Shown: positions 40,534 to 48,416 of the stretch, piece after piece
How the letters are laid out: each line of letters begins with the position of its first letter
Position numbering within the stretch: position 1 is the first letter of the stretch
DNA from: Methylonatrum sp040877625
Lineage (GTDB): Bacteria > Pseudomonadota > Gammaproteobacteria > Nitrococcales > Aquisalimonadaceae
Direction of reading: 5' to 3'
Assembly (NCBI GenBank): GCA_040877625.1
Contig: JBBDNK010000024.1
Coordinates: 248,001 to 312,000, forward strand
Length of the DNA: 64,000 nucleotides
Position numbers and translations under genes: made by a program
Notes under the pieces: model-generated
What the model was told of the DNA's origin: nothing
Databases searched by the model: none
What the model saw: only the letters and a program-made list of their open reading frames with translations

Positions 40534-41877
40534 TTATCGGGAGTCAAGGGTATGGCGTTGCAGCATCCGGTAAAGCGTGGTTCGGGAGATTCCCAGTAAT
40601 CTCGCAGCCAAAGAATAGTTATGCTTGTAGCGCGCCAGCGCCGCCTGAATGGCTGCCTTCTCGGCCTCCTCCCGGGCCTTGGCGAGCGTGACGATCCGCC
40701 GTTGCGCCTGCAGCTGGGGCCGGTCCAGATCCAGGTCCGAGGGCGTGATGAGGGGATGATCGCAGAGCACCGTGGCGCGCCTGATCCGGTTGATCAGTTC
40801 CCGTACGTTGCCCGGCCAGTCGTACGCCTGCATGGCCTCCACTGCCTGGGGGCTGAAGCCGCGAACTCCGCCGTCGCTTTCAGAAAGGAATTGCCGGAAA
40901 GCATGTTCGGCAAGCAGGGGGATGTCATCGGACCTCTCACGCAGCGGCGGAATGGTCAGCCTGAGGACGTTCAGCCGATAGTAGAGATCCTCACGGAACG
41001 CTCCCTTGGTTACCGCCTGCTCCAGGTTGATATGGGTTGCGGTAATGACGCGCACATCCAGTGACATCGACCGCGCCGCACCGAGGCGTTCAATGGTTCC
41101 TTCCTGCAGAAAGCGCAGCAGATTGACCTGCAATTCCAACGGCAGATCGCCAATTTCGTCCAGAAAAAGGGTGCCGCCGTTGGCGGCTTCGATACGTCCG
41201 ATTCTGCGTTGCGTTGCGCCGGTGAACGCACCGCGCTCGTGTCCGAACAGTTCCGAATGCACCAAAGCGCCTGGTAACGCACCGCAGTTGACGGCAATGA
41301 ACGGCCCCGCCGCCCGCCTGGAACTCTGATGAATAGCCTGCGCGGCAAGCTCCTTGCCGGTACCGCTCTCACCCTGCACGAGCACCGGTGCTTCGACCAC
41401 CGCAATGCGTGGGATCAATCGCAGGATCCGGCGCATGGGCTCGCTTCGCCCGACCATCCGGTGTTCCGCCGCGGCCGGCTCACGCTGCTTGCATAATTCC
41501 GCCATCCCCCACGCCTGCCCCAGGGAATAGCTCAGTCGTAATCCGTCGATGGGCAGAAGGTGGTAGTCGTGACAGTGATCATAGATTGTCTTGGTCACCG
41601 AGGCCCGCTCCAGCGACTGCCTGCCGAGCAATGCGATCCAGCGAATGTGCTGGTAGGCGAGGAGAAAGTCCCGCCATTCCTCCGACAGTTCCGCTGCGCT
41701 CAAGTCAATAACGCCGACACGGAAATCATGTTCTCGGTCCAGGGCCCAGGCATGGTCTGGCGTCAGGGCGGGCATCATCTGCCAGCCCTGACGAGACAAC
41801 TCCGCAGGCAGGGAGCCGCCCTGTTTCGATAGTTGCAGATAGAGGACATATCGCTTGGACATCATACCCAAAACCAT
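40534..41877 (-). CDS. VpsR-like sigma-54-dependent transcriptional activator
   Basis: This 447-aa activator has a degenerate receiver-like N-terminus similar to VpsR (FRVGVIDLS ... HIRWIALL ... YDHCHDYHLLPIDGLRLSYSLGQAWGMAEL), an AAA+ domain with Walker A GESGTGKE (169-176), the sigma-54 contact loop GAFTGA (216-221) and GGTLFLDEIGD, and a Fis-type helix-turn-helix near the end (YSLAARLLGISRTTLYRML). In Vibrio, VpsR binds c-di-GMP and turns on biofilm genes (known). Here it probably drives the exported operon at 44.3 kb. Starts at 41865 or 41862 are also possible. Confidence 0.88.
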   Translation of the reverse strand: MVLGMMSKRYVLYLQLSKQGGSLPAELSRQGWQMMPALTPDHAWALDREHDFRVGVIDLSAAELSEEWRDFLLAYQHIRWIALLGRQSLERASVTKTIYDHCHDYHLLPIDGLRLSYSLGQAWGMAELCKQREPAAAEHRMVGRSEPMRRILRLIPRIAVVEAPVLVQGESGTGKELAAQAIHQSSRRAAGPFIAVNCGALPGALVHSELFGHERGAFTGATQRRIGRIEAANGGTLFLDEIGDLPLELQVNLLRFLQEGTIERLGAARSMSLDVRVITATHINLEQAVTKGAFREDLYYRLNVLRLTIPPLRERSDDIPLLAEHAFRQFLSESDGGVRGFSPQAVEAMQAYDWPGNVRELINRIRRATVLCDHPLITPSDLDLDRPQLQAQRRIVTLAKAREEAEKAAIQAALARYKHNYSLAARLLGISRTTLYRMLQRHTLDSR

Positions 41878-42320
41878 CCTTAGTGCCGGTAGATGTAGTT
41901 ACTAACCTGAATGTTTTTTGCGCTGCCTGCGCTCATTCAGAAATAATGCGCTTTCTATTAATCCAATAAATGATCCGCCTTTATCCAGACTATATTCGCC
42001 TCCCATAAAAAGGACCATGGGAAATTAATTTTCATGGCATTCCGCCTTGTTTCATCAATCCAGATCATGTTCACTTTCTGGTTTTCTACGAACTCCACTC
42101 TTTTCTCGCTATTTTAATTTCGGTGATAAAAAAATGAACAACTGGGCAATATACAGACGCTGACAAGAACAAATTGGAAGCATGGGGATTATAGCTTCCA
42201 AATTGGTGAGTGTTTGAAAAAACATGTACCGGGAACGAGCGTGGATAGTCATTCGGCGGGATGACCTGCCCGGCGGAGCAGGTTTGCACAGCCGGGCAGT
42301 TTCTCACAATGGTTTTTCCG
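41878..42320. other. 443-bp AT-rich intergenic region
   Basis: This gap between the activator's start and the end of the C39 operon is AT-rich. It contains two hairpins: TTGGAAGC/GCTTCCAA (42174-42201) and CTGCCCGGC/GCCGGGCAG (42266-42299), the latter 21 bases beyond the operon's last stop and possibly a terminator, although no T-tract follows. I see no convincing gene. The part near 41878-42000 should hold the activator's promoter. Confidence 0.55.
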
Positions 42321-42764
42321 TCAGCGCAGAACCTGAAAGACCGACTGCGCTTCAGTCATACGCCCCAGATCAGCGCCCGCCAGGCCGCGTACGCCTTCCA
42401 GGTTCAGGTGCAACTCGCTGATATGCTGTATCACCTGATTATCAAGCTGGTTCTGTACTACCCAGCCCAAACCGTGCTGTGACTCCAGCGGCCGGACACT
42501 CAGCCCGGCCTGCTCCATTCCCAACTGCGAACGCGCCATATCGCCGTTAAGCCACATGGCATGCGCTACGCGCTCACCGTTGATGAGCACGCCGGATTCC
42601 AGCCCCAGGCTGAGCTCTACTCCGTTGGGCAACACGAAGCCGCCGCGCAGCGCGGCGAGTTCCTGATCCGGAATGGAAGCGAGCGCCGAAAACGACTGGA
42701 CTGCCAACGCCGGAGGCGCATTTACCCCCAGCAACAACAACATAAATAATGAAACACGTTTCAT
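42321..42764 (-). CDS. exported protein with double-glycine-type leader
   Basis: A 147-aa protein with a signal peptide (MKRVSLFMLLLLGVNAPPALA) followed by IPDQELAALRGG (residues 31-42), which matches the ELxxIxGG leader pattern cut by C39 peptidases. The presumed mature part begins FVLPNGVELSLGLESGVLINGE and ends with HGLGWVVQNQLDNQVIQHISELHLNL. It is the last gene of the operon, one base after the C39 peptidase gene. The motif suggests cleavage after RGG in the periplasm. No family name is known to me. Confidence 0.75.
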   Translation of the reverse strand: MKRVSLFMLLLLGVNAPPALAVQSFSALASIPDQELAALRGGFVLPNGVELSLGLESGVLINGERVAHAMWLNGDMARSQLGMEQAGLSVRPLESQHGLGWVVQNQLDNQVIQHISELHLNLEGVRGLAGADLGRMTEAQSVFQVLR

Positions 42765-42765
42765 G

Positions 42766-43443
42766 TCAGTAGTCTCCCGATCGCGGCAGGCTCAGCGTAA
42801 AACCGCTGAGGCCGGGCTGTTGTAACGCCAAACCAAACGGCGCCCGCGTGCGCACACGCCAGGTAGCCGCATCGTTGAAGGATTTACCGGCGATATTCGC
42901 CTTGTCGAGAATCACGAATAGCAGCCCGTTCCAGATTTCCTGGAATGTCGATCTGCCATAAACGCGCACGCCCAGCGCCGGGTCGCCAATCAGAACCTCG
43001 TCATCCGTCACGCCCTTGACCACCACAAAGTGTCGGTAACCGTTGACGTTAATCAGCGCTATTGCGGGTATGCCGTTCTCCGCCAGTGCATCCAGATCAG
43101 CGCGGAAGCCATCCGCCGGATACCCTCGCGCCTCCAGGAAATTCTTCATGTCCAGCATGGAGAACCCCTGTTGTTCCACGACGGCCCTGTTCGCCTGTGT
43201 CAGCATACTGTCGAATACCGTCGCCTCCGCCACGACGTCGTCATAATGATATGTCAGCAGCGTGGCCAAGGCGGCCGCCCCGCAGCTGTAATCGTACTGC
43301 TGACGTATGACGGCGTGGAAACGTGCTTCCTTCAGGCTTACCACCGGAACAGCATGGGAACCACCCGGCGTCCAGACGGTGCCCGCCAATCCGATACCCG
43401 GCAGCAGACACAGGGTCGCCAGGACAAGCCAACCGACTCTCAT
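42766..43443 (-). CDS. periplasmic C39 family cysteine peptidase (FapD-like)
   Basis: This 225-aa protein has a signal peptide (VGWLVLATLCLLPGIGLA) and a stand-alone C39 domain: Cys54 in YDYSCGAAALATLL, His138 in NVNGYRHFVVVKGV and Asp154 in LIGDPALG. C39 domains usually sit on bacteriocin ABC exporters; exported single-domain forms such as FapD occur in functional-amyloid operons (known). It overlaps the preceding gene by four bases (ATGA). A likely substrate with a double-glycine leader is encoded next. Confidence 0.87.
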   Translation of the reverse strand: MRVGWLVLATLCLLPGIGLAGTVWTPGGSHAVPVVSLKEARFHAVIRQQYDYSCGAAALATLLTYHYDDVVAEATVFDSMLTQANRAVVEQQGFSMLDMKNFLEARGYPADGFRADLDALAENGIPAIALINVNGYRHFVVVKGVTDDEVLIGDPALGVRVYGRSTFQEIWNGLLFVILDKANIAGKSFNDAATWRVRTRAPFGLALQQPGLSGFTLSLPRSGDY

Positions 43444-43775
43444 GGCGTGACGGACAGATTCAGCACCAGGGCGTCCTGGATAATGACGTGATTGCCCGTG
43501 TTCTGAATGACGGACGTCACGCCGGTCACGCTGCCGAACGCATCGGAGCTCAGATAGTTGCTTCCGGTATAGGCCGTGCCGATCTGGTTGCCAGTCATTT
43601 CGGCACGCTGGGACGACTGGCTAAGTTGCAACTGTGAGTGATCCGCCATCCCTCGGCTATCCTGGAGTTCCATCTCCTCTGCCGGAGAGCTGAACGTTAA
43701 TTGATCTGCAACGGCGGGCGCCGCACAAAGCACGGACAACGCCAGACAAGCCAGTAACTGGCCACTTTTTTTCAT
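43440..43775 (-). CDS. exported protein with QNTGN motif
   Basis: A 111-aa protein with a signal peptide (MKKSGQLLACLALSVLCAAPAVA). The mature part contains EEMELQDSRGMADHSQLQLSQSSQRAEMTGN and ends with SVIQNTGNHVIIQDALVLNLSVTP. The Gln/Asn-containing strand motif VIQNTGN is shared in style with the preceding protein (SQNNGANSLVQQN) and recalls amyloid or fibre subunits. ELQDSRG could be a weak C39 site. AAGGAGG precedes the ATG at 43775. Confidence 0.7.
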   Translation of the reverse strand: MKKSGQLLACLALSVLCAAPAVADQLTFSSPAEEMELQDSRGMADHSQLQLSQSSQRAEMTGNQIGTAYTGSNYLSSDAFGSVTGVTSVIQNTGNHVIIQDALVLNLSVTP

Positions 43776-43843
43776 GCGATTGCCTCCTTGTGAAGGAGGC
43801 CCCGGCAATTCGTTTGCCGAGGCCCGATCCATGAATCGAGTGA

Positions 43844-44320
43844 TTAGTAGCCTACGTTGCCCTGCACGGTAACGTTCTGCTGTACCAGACTGTTGGCACC
43901 GTTGTTCTGCGAAAGCTGGGAGATACCGCTGACATTTTCGATCGCACCCTGACTGATGTTGTTGTCGGCGCTGACTTTGCTTTCGTTGTTGACCTGGACG
44001 TTGTACCCCACGGCACCCTCGAGTACGCCGACTGCCACTCTGGCGTTCAGCTTCACGGTCTCGTTAAAGGAATCCCGAAAGTTGGCGCTGTTATCCGAAT
44101 TGTCATTCAGGGAGTCTTCCACTTTCACATCGATACTCTCGTCATGGACGGAGTTGTCGTTGGCGGAATCCGCCACGGCAACTGCGGTTGAATCATCATT
44201 GGCCGAAGCCGACCTGTTCTGCGCGTCCACATTGTCATCCTGCGCCATCGCAAGCCCTTGACCGCCCAGTCCGAACACCGTGGCAATGGACAGCGCGGTC
44301 AGCGTTTTCTTGATGCTCAT
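43844..44320 (-). CDS. exported Asn/Asp-rich fibre-like protein
   Basis: A 158-aa protein with a signal peptide (LTALSIATVFGLGGQGLAMA) and a mature chain rich in Asn, Asp and Ser (NRSASANDDSTAVAVADSANDNSVHDESIDVKVEDSLNDNSDNSANFRDS), ending SGISQLSQNNGANSLVQQNVTVQGNVGY. Low-complexity composition and Gln/Asn-rich beta motifs are typical of amyloid or adhesive fibre subunits and of Pseudomonas proteins mis-labelled heme utilization protein. It is the first gene of the operon and has a candidate sigma-54 promoter 69 bases upstream. Confidence 0.75.
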   Translation of the reverse strand: MSIKKTLTALSIATVFGLGGQGLAMAQDDNVDAQNRSASANDDSTAVAVADSANDNSVHDESIDVKVEDSLNDNSDNSANFRDSFNETVKLNARVAVGVLEGAVGYNVQVNNESKVSADNNISQGAIENVSGISQLSQNNGANSLVQQNVTVQGNVGY

Positions 44321-44388
44321 AGGTCTAGCTCCTTATGACATTTGGTTACAGGGTATCCGGTGCCCGCGGGCTCCGGGACCAGTGAGAT

Positions 44389-44404
44389 AGCAAGAAGCAG
44401 ACCA
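44389..44404 (-). promoter_or_regulatory. candidate sigma-54 (-24/-12) promoter
   Basis: On the minus strand TGGTCTGCTTCTTGCT has GG and GC separated by exactly 10 bases, the strict spacing of sigma-54 promoters, and TTGCT at -12. It reads toward the fibre-like operon, giving a leader of about 57 bases. The -24 half (TGGTCTG) is only a partial match to TGGCACG. Confidence 0.5.
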
Positions 44405-44588
44405 TCAACGGAAATCCCCGTCGCGCCTGAGTCCGTCGGCATGGGCGCCCTTGCGGTGAGCAAGGCCGGTGTTTCACCGCTGTAACGGCGCAACGCAGTA
44501 CCGCGCCGGCAGGCCCCGCCAATGCTCGGTTCCGCCATTTTCCGGCAGCTGTCGCATTGCCGGGATGGTGGAACAGGTCCGGCGCAGG

Positions 44589-44651
44589 ATTGGGTAGCCG
44601 CACGTCATAACCCGAACGGGGAATGGTTCCGGTGCCGGCCATTGGGTAGCC
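44589..44651. repeat. direct repeat, possible activator sites
   Basis: ATTGGGTAGCC occurs at 44589-44599 and 44641-44651, about 190-260 bases upstream of the candidate sigma-54 promoter, the range where sigma-54 activators bind. The rest of 44405-44751 shows no gene. Confidence 0.4.
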
Positions 44652-44751
44652 TCATTGACTATCAGGGAAGTGATGCGCACGCACGGAAGGGGAGTCGGAC
44701 CTGCCGCGACGGCGACGCGCTTCCCGCTGCCACTGACCATGGACGATCGAT

Positions 44752-45966
44752 ATGACACGTTACCTGCTTGTATTGGTGGCCCTTGCGTTCGCCGCCTTCC
44801 AGTCCGCATACGCGGTGTCCGATCAGCAGATCCGAATTGCCGTGATCGGCGACCTTGAAAGAGATAACGCCATTGCCAACCATGCAATGCTGTTGGCAGC
44901 GGAGATCGCGGTGGAACACCGCGGCAAAACAGTCGGCAATGCGCCTGTGCGCATCGTGCCCATCGACACCGGCGGCTATGCCGATCGCGCGGTGCCGGGC
45001 CTGCGGGCGGCCTCAAGGCTCTCCCGCATTGACCTGGCGATCACCATCGACAGCGCGGAAACGGCGCTGGCCGTACATCATTACGCGCGGGATTACGGCA
45101 TGGTATTCATTCACAGCGGCGCCGCCACCAACGCCCTGACCAGCGACTACTGCGCCCCAACCTCGTTCCAGTGGATGCCGGGTGTCTACACATACGCTGC
45201 CGGGGCACGCGACGGGCTCGCCGATCAGGGGCCGAAACGCTGGTTCTATGTGGCTTCACAGGAATCCGCCAGATCCCGCTTACCGGAACTACTGGAGGAA
45301 GTGCTGATGCTCAACCGCTCGGAACTCATAGGGGGGGCGGAGTTCAAGCCGGGTGAGCGCAACATGGAGCCCTATATCCGCCAGGCAGTGAATTCCGGCG
45401 CCGATGTGCTCGGCGTCATTGAACCGGGCGTGAGCACGGTAAGCGCAATCCGCATGGCCTATGAACATGGCCTGACGCCCCGGGAAAAGCAGTTGACCGC
45501 CCTGCAGCTATCGTCGTCCGATATCCGCCAGATCGGCCTGTATACGGCTGCCGGGCTAACGACCGTATCGCCGTTCGTCTGGCGGATTGCCGACGGCAGC
45601 GCCCACGCCGCATTGGTTGAAGCCTGGTCGCGGGCGTTCTACGCGCGTTCGGGCATCATGCCCGACGCCGTTCATGCCAGTGTCTACTCTGCAATCGGCC
45701 ACTATCTGGATGCCGTTGCGATCGTGCAGGACGATGATCCCGGGGCCGTGGCCGATCAGATGCGCGCCATGCCGATACAGGACATCTTCTCCGAAAACGG
45801 TCGGATCGGACTGGACGGCCAACTGGTGAAGGACATGTACTTCGTCGAGGTGAAACGGCCTGATCAAAGCCGGGAAGCCTGGGATTACTTCCGGGTCATC
45901 GACCGCTTCCCGGCCGCTCGGGTGTTCCCGATCGAACGGGTCCGACAATGCGGGGCGAGCCTGTAA
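44752..45966 (+). CDS. periplasmic substrate-binding protein, type 1 (Peripla_BP_6-like)
   Basis: This 404-aa protein has a signal peptide (MTRYLLVLVALAFAAFQSAYA) and a two-lobed type 1 binding fold: IRIAVIGDLERDNAIANHAMLLAAEIAVEHRGKTVG, a central DYGMVFIHSGAATNALTSDYCAPTSFQWMPGVYTYAAG, and the late HASVYSAIGHYLDAVAIV. It resembles branched-chain amino acid-type and quinoprotein-linked ABC binding proteins. No permease or ATPase gene is nearby, so it may serve a distant transporter or a sensor. Convergent with the EamA gene. Confidence 0.8.
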   Translation: MTRYLLVLVALAFAAFQSAYAVSDQQIRIAVIGDLERDNAIANHAMLLAAEIAVEHRGKTVGNAPVRIVPIDTGGYADRAVPGLRAASRLSRIDLAITIDSAETALAVHHYARDYGMVFIHSGAATNALTSDYCAPTSFQWMPGVYTYAAGARDGLADQGPKRWFYVASQESARSRLPELLEEVLMLNRSELIGGAEFKPGERNMEPYIRQAVNSGADVLGVIEPGVSTVSAIRMAYEHGLTPREKQLTALQLSSSDIRQIGLYTAAGLTTVSPFVWRIADGSAHAALVEAWSRAFYARSGIMPDAVHASVYSAIGHYLDAVAIVQDDDPGAVADQMRAMPIQDIFSENGRIGLDGQLVKDMYFVEVKRPDQSREAWDYFRVIDRFPAARVFPIERVRQCGASL

Positions 45967-46032
45967 GCGCGACGGGTGTCGTGCCTGATTCTCACATGCG
46001 CTCCGATTTCCGCGGGATTACCCTACTCTCGC

Positions 46033-46947
46033 TCAGGGCATCGCCGTCTTGCCACGATCGGTCAGGGCAACGACGATCACGCCACCGGCGATCAACAGCA
46101 GCCCCAGCACATTGGTGGCCGAGAGGCGCTCGCCAAGCGCCACCGCCGAGGCAAACAGCCCGAACGCGGGTACCCCCAGACTGGCGATCGACGTCGTGAC
46201 CGCGGGCAGGGAGCGCGTGATGGTGATCATCGCCCAGATACAGAATGCCGTCGCCAATGTGCCATTGTAGAACAGAATGACCAGCAACTCGGGACTCGAC
46301 CATTGAATTCGGCCGGCATCTTCAAACAGCACCGCAGCCGGCGCCAGCATGACCGCGGCAACGGCAAACTGCCACGGCGCCAGCACCAGGGGCGGGCCCT
46401 GATGCCGGCGGGCGCGGACAAACACAATCAGCAAGGCCCATAGCAACGCGGCCAGCAGCAGCAGGCCATTGCCCAGCAGCACGCCCGGCTTTGTCCAGTC
46501 GAGCCCGAACGGATTGAACATGACCGCCACGCCACCAATACCGAGCCCGAATCCGAGCAGGCGTGCCCCACTCAGTCGCTCGCCCAGGGTCATGGCCGCG
46601 ACGGGCAGCACCCATATAGACGTGGTGTAGGCAAGAATCGCCGACCGGCCGGCGGGAACAAACTGCAGGGCAACGGTGACCAGGGCCAGGAACGCGCCGA
46701 TCTGAATCAGCCCCACACCCAGCACCAACGGCCATTCCTCGCGTGTGGGCAGCCTGAACTTGCCCGCCACCACGGCGACCAGCAGCATGCACAGCCCGCC
46801 CAGCAGCAGGCGAATGACCGTGAAGTAGAGTGGCGGAATATAATCCAGCCCCACCTTCATTACCGGCCAGTTCACACCCCAGATCAGGATAACGAGCAGC
46901 AGGATGACCCACGTGGCGGCGGGGGATGACAGGGATCTGGTTGTCAA
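46033..46947 (-). CDS. EamA/DMT family transporter
   Basis: A 304-aa inner-membrane protein with ten predicted helices in two repeats: WVILLLVILIWGVNWPVMKVGLDYIPPLYFTVIRLLLGG starts the first, VLLGNGLLLLAALLWALLIVFVRAR the second, and LPAVTTSIASLGVPAFGLFASAVALGERLSATNVLGLLLIAGGVIVV is the typical C-terminal motif. Such proteins export metabolites or amino acids; the substrate is unknown. The start codon appears to be TTG (46947); no ATG or GTG fits before the first helix. Confidence 0.88.
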   Translation of the reverse strand: MTTRSLSSPAATWVILLLVILIWGVNWPVMKVGLDYIPPLYFTVIRLLLGGLCMLLVAVVAGKFRLPTREEWPLVLGVGLIQIGAFLALVTVALQFVPAGRSAILAYTTSIWVLPVAAMTLGERLSGARLLGFGLGIGGVAVMFNPFGLDWTKPGVLLGNGLLLLAALLWALLIVFVRARRHQGPPLVLAPWQFAVAAVMLAPAAVLFEDAGRIQWSSPELLVILFYNGTLATAFCIWAMITITRSLPAVTTSIASLGVPAFGLFASAVALGERLSATNVLGLLLIAGGVIVVALTDRGKTAMP

Positions 46948-47023
46948 GATCGGTTACCCGGGCTGAATTCACGTATAGGCCGCAAAGGTAACACTTAAGG
47001 AGTCTGACAGGCAGCGCGGGCGC

Positions 47024-47317
47024 TCAGAAGACCGTGAAATCCATACTGTCCCTGTCGATCAGGCCGAAGTACGCATCGCAGATTGGGATGCCCTTGACCT
47101 TCTCCGCCGCGGCCTTCGCCGATTCCAGATCCGCCCACTGGACGATATCGATATACTTGCCATCTTCCGAGGCACCGAACTGCCGGCTGATGAAGCCGGG
47201 CATTTCAGCGAGCAGCGGCGTAACGTTGCGTGACGCCGCCTGCATATGGTTCTCGGTCACGCCGTCAATCCCTCGGAAAATGGTCACTTCGATTGTGCCA
47301 TCAGTTGATTCGTCCAT
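47024..47317 (-). CDS. antibiotic-biosynthesis-monooxygenase-like (ABM fold) protein
   Basis: A 97-aa ferredoxin-like protein: TIEVTIFRGIDGVTENHMQAASRNVTPLLAEMPGFISRQFGASEDGKYIDIVQWADLESAKAAAEKV. The PGFISRQF...W.DLESAKAA pattern is that of small ABM-type or dimeric alpha-beta barrel proteins, many of uncertain activity. GGTGAG precedes the ATG. It is between the EamA transporter and a VOC protein on the same strand. The 164-bp gap to 47482 shows no gene. Confidence 0.7.
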   Translation of the reverse strand: MDESTDGTIEVTIFRGIDGVTENHMQAASRNVTPLLAEMPGFISRQFGASEDGKYIDIVQWADLESAKAAAEKVKGIPICDAYFGLIDRDSMDFTVF

Positions 47318-47481
47318 GTCTCACCATGCCGTGATATGACAAACCGCGCTCTGATCATGCGTGGCAATGCCTTATAGTCCCCCGGCGGCCGGTTTGCGTA
47401 AATGGGCGGATCCGCATTCATACGTGGTATGCCGTTGGCGGTATCCATCTCCGGCGTTGGCGGGCATTTCCGGGGATGACG

Positions 47482-47862
47482 TCAGTCATAACGGGAAACT
47501 TCAATCAAATTGCCGTCGGGGTCCCGGAAGTAGACCGAGGTAATGGGGCCGAGCGCGCCGGTACGGCCTACGGGCCCCACCTCAAGGGTGACGTCTGTTT
47601 GCTCGAGATGGGCCACGACTTCGCCAATGGGTGTGGCCGTGATCAGGCACAGATCAGCGGAGCCCGGAACCGCTTCGGCCGCGTGCGGTTTGAAGGGCGC
47701 GTCAGCGGGGTGAAGGTTGATCTTCTGCTGTCCGAATGCCAGCGCCTTTCGGTTCGCACCGAACGTCACGGGCTCCATGCCGAGCACATTGACGTAGAAG
47801 GCTATCGTTGCTTCGACGTCGCGAACGGTCAGCACAAGGTGATCCAGACGATCGATTTTCAT
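47482..47862 (-). CDS. VOC family protein
   Basis: A 126-aa glyoxalase/bleomycin-resistance/dioxygenase-fold protein. DHLVLTVRDVEATIAFYVNVLGMEPVTF and VYFRDPDGNLIEVSRYD give the first His and last Glu metal ligands; INLHPAD supplies another His. The length equals one paired module of the fold. GAGGAGG precedes the ATG at 47862. The substrate is unknown; fosfomycin-type thiol transferases and small lyases are possible relatives. Confidence 0.85.
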   Translation of the reverse strand: MKIDRLDHLVLTVRDVEATIAFYVNVLGMEPVTFGANRKALAFGQQKINLHPADAPFKPHAAEAVPGSADLCLITATPIGEVVAHLEQTDVTLEVGPVGRTGALGPITSVYFRDPDGNLIEVSRYD

Positions 47863-47902
47863 TCAACCTCCTCGTCAAATCCTGGCGGAAATCGGTCGCC
47901 AG

Positions 47903-47932
47903 GGAGCCTCTGATTTAGTCTCATGGCGCTCC
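47903..47932. mobile_element. 30-bp minimal copy of the CTAG-family element
   Basis: GGAGCCTCTGATTTAGTCTC followed by ATGGCGCTCC lies between direct CCAG repeats (47899-47902 and 47933-47936). The last eight bases, GGCGCTCC, invert to GGAGCGCC, close to the left end. The size matches the minimal copy at 14004 exactly. It lies in the divergent promoter region of the VOC and dgkA genes. Confidence 0.65.
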
Positions 47933-47995
47933 CCAGGCATGACGTCTGCGCAAAATACGGTCGCCGCGGCATGCCGGCAAAGGCATAATCGCCCC

Positions 47996-48367
47996 ATGAA
48001 ACCAGGTCGCACCGGCATTAGCCGTTTATATCACGCCGCGCTGTACTCTTTCGCCGGGCTGCGTTTTGCCTACCGGTTCGAGTCTGCGTTTCGTCAGGAA
48101 CTGTGGCTTGCCCTGCTGCTCACTCCGGTGGGTCTATTGGTGGGTGACAATGCGGCGGAACGTGGCCTGCTGGTGGGCACGCTGCTGATCGTGCTGATTA
48201 CCGAATTGCTCAATACCGCGCTCGAAGCCGCGGTGGATCGTGTCGGCGATGAATTCCACGCGCTGGCGGGATCCGCCAAGGATGCCGCGTCCGCCGCGGT
48301 GTTCGTCAGCCTGCTGCTCACGGTGCTGGTCTGGGGCCTGATTATTTGGGAGAAGGTGGTTCATTAG
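47996..48367 (+). CDS. dgkA: diacylglycerol kinase
   Basis: This 123-aa inner-membrane enzyme phosphorylates diacylglycerol with ATP, recycling lipid from envelope glucan synthesis. It has the small bacterial DgkA layout: an amphipathic start (RLYHAALYSFAGLRFAYRFESAFRQELWLAL), three membrane helices and the active-site motif ELLNTALEAAVDRVGDEFH...AKDAASAAV. The ATG at 47996 gives the standard size. A palindromic element lies just downstream. Confidence 0.93.
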   Translation: MKPGRTGISRLYHAALYSFAGLRFAYRFESAFRQELWLALLLTPVGLLVGDNAAERGLLVGTLLIVLITELLNTALEAAVDRVGDEFHALAGSAKDAASAAVFVSLLLTVLVWGLIIWEKVVH

Positions 48368-48416
48368 GCGGTTTGGTCCCAGGAGGTTGTCCTGACGACG
48401 TGGGAGGCTTCGATCC

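Noticed and set aside
42086..42307. 73-aa minus-strand frame in the 443-bp gap
   Set aside because: No ribosome binding site, odd composition and overlap with hairpins; no sign of conservation.
44474..45016. 180-aa minus-strand frame upstream of the C39 operon
   Set aside because: Overlaps the signal peptide region of the binding-protein gene in antisense and has no recognisable features.
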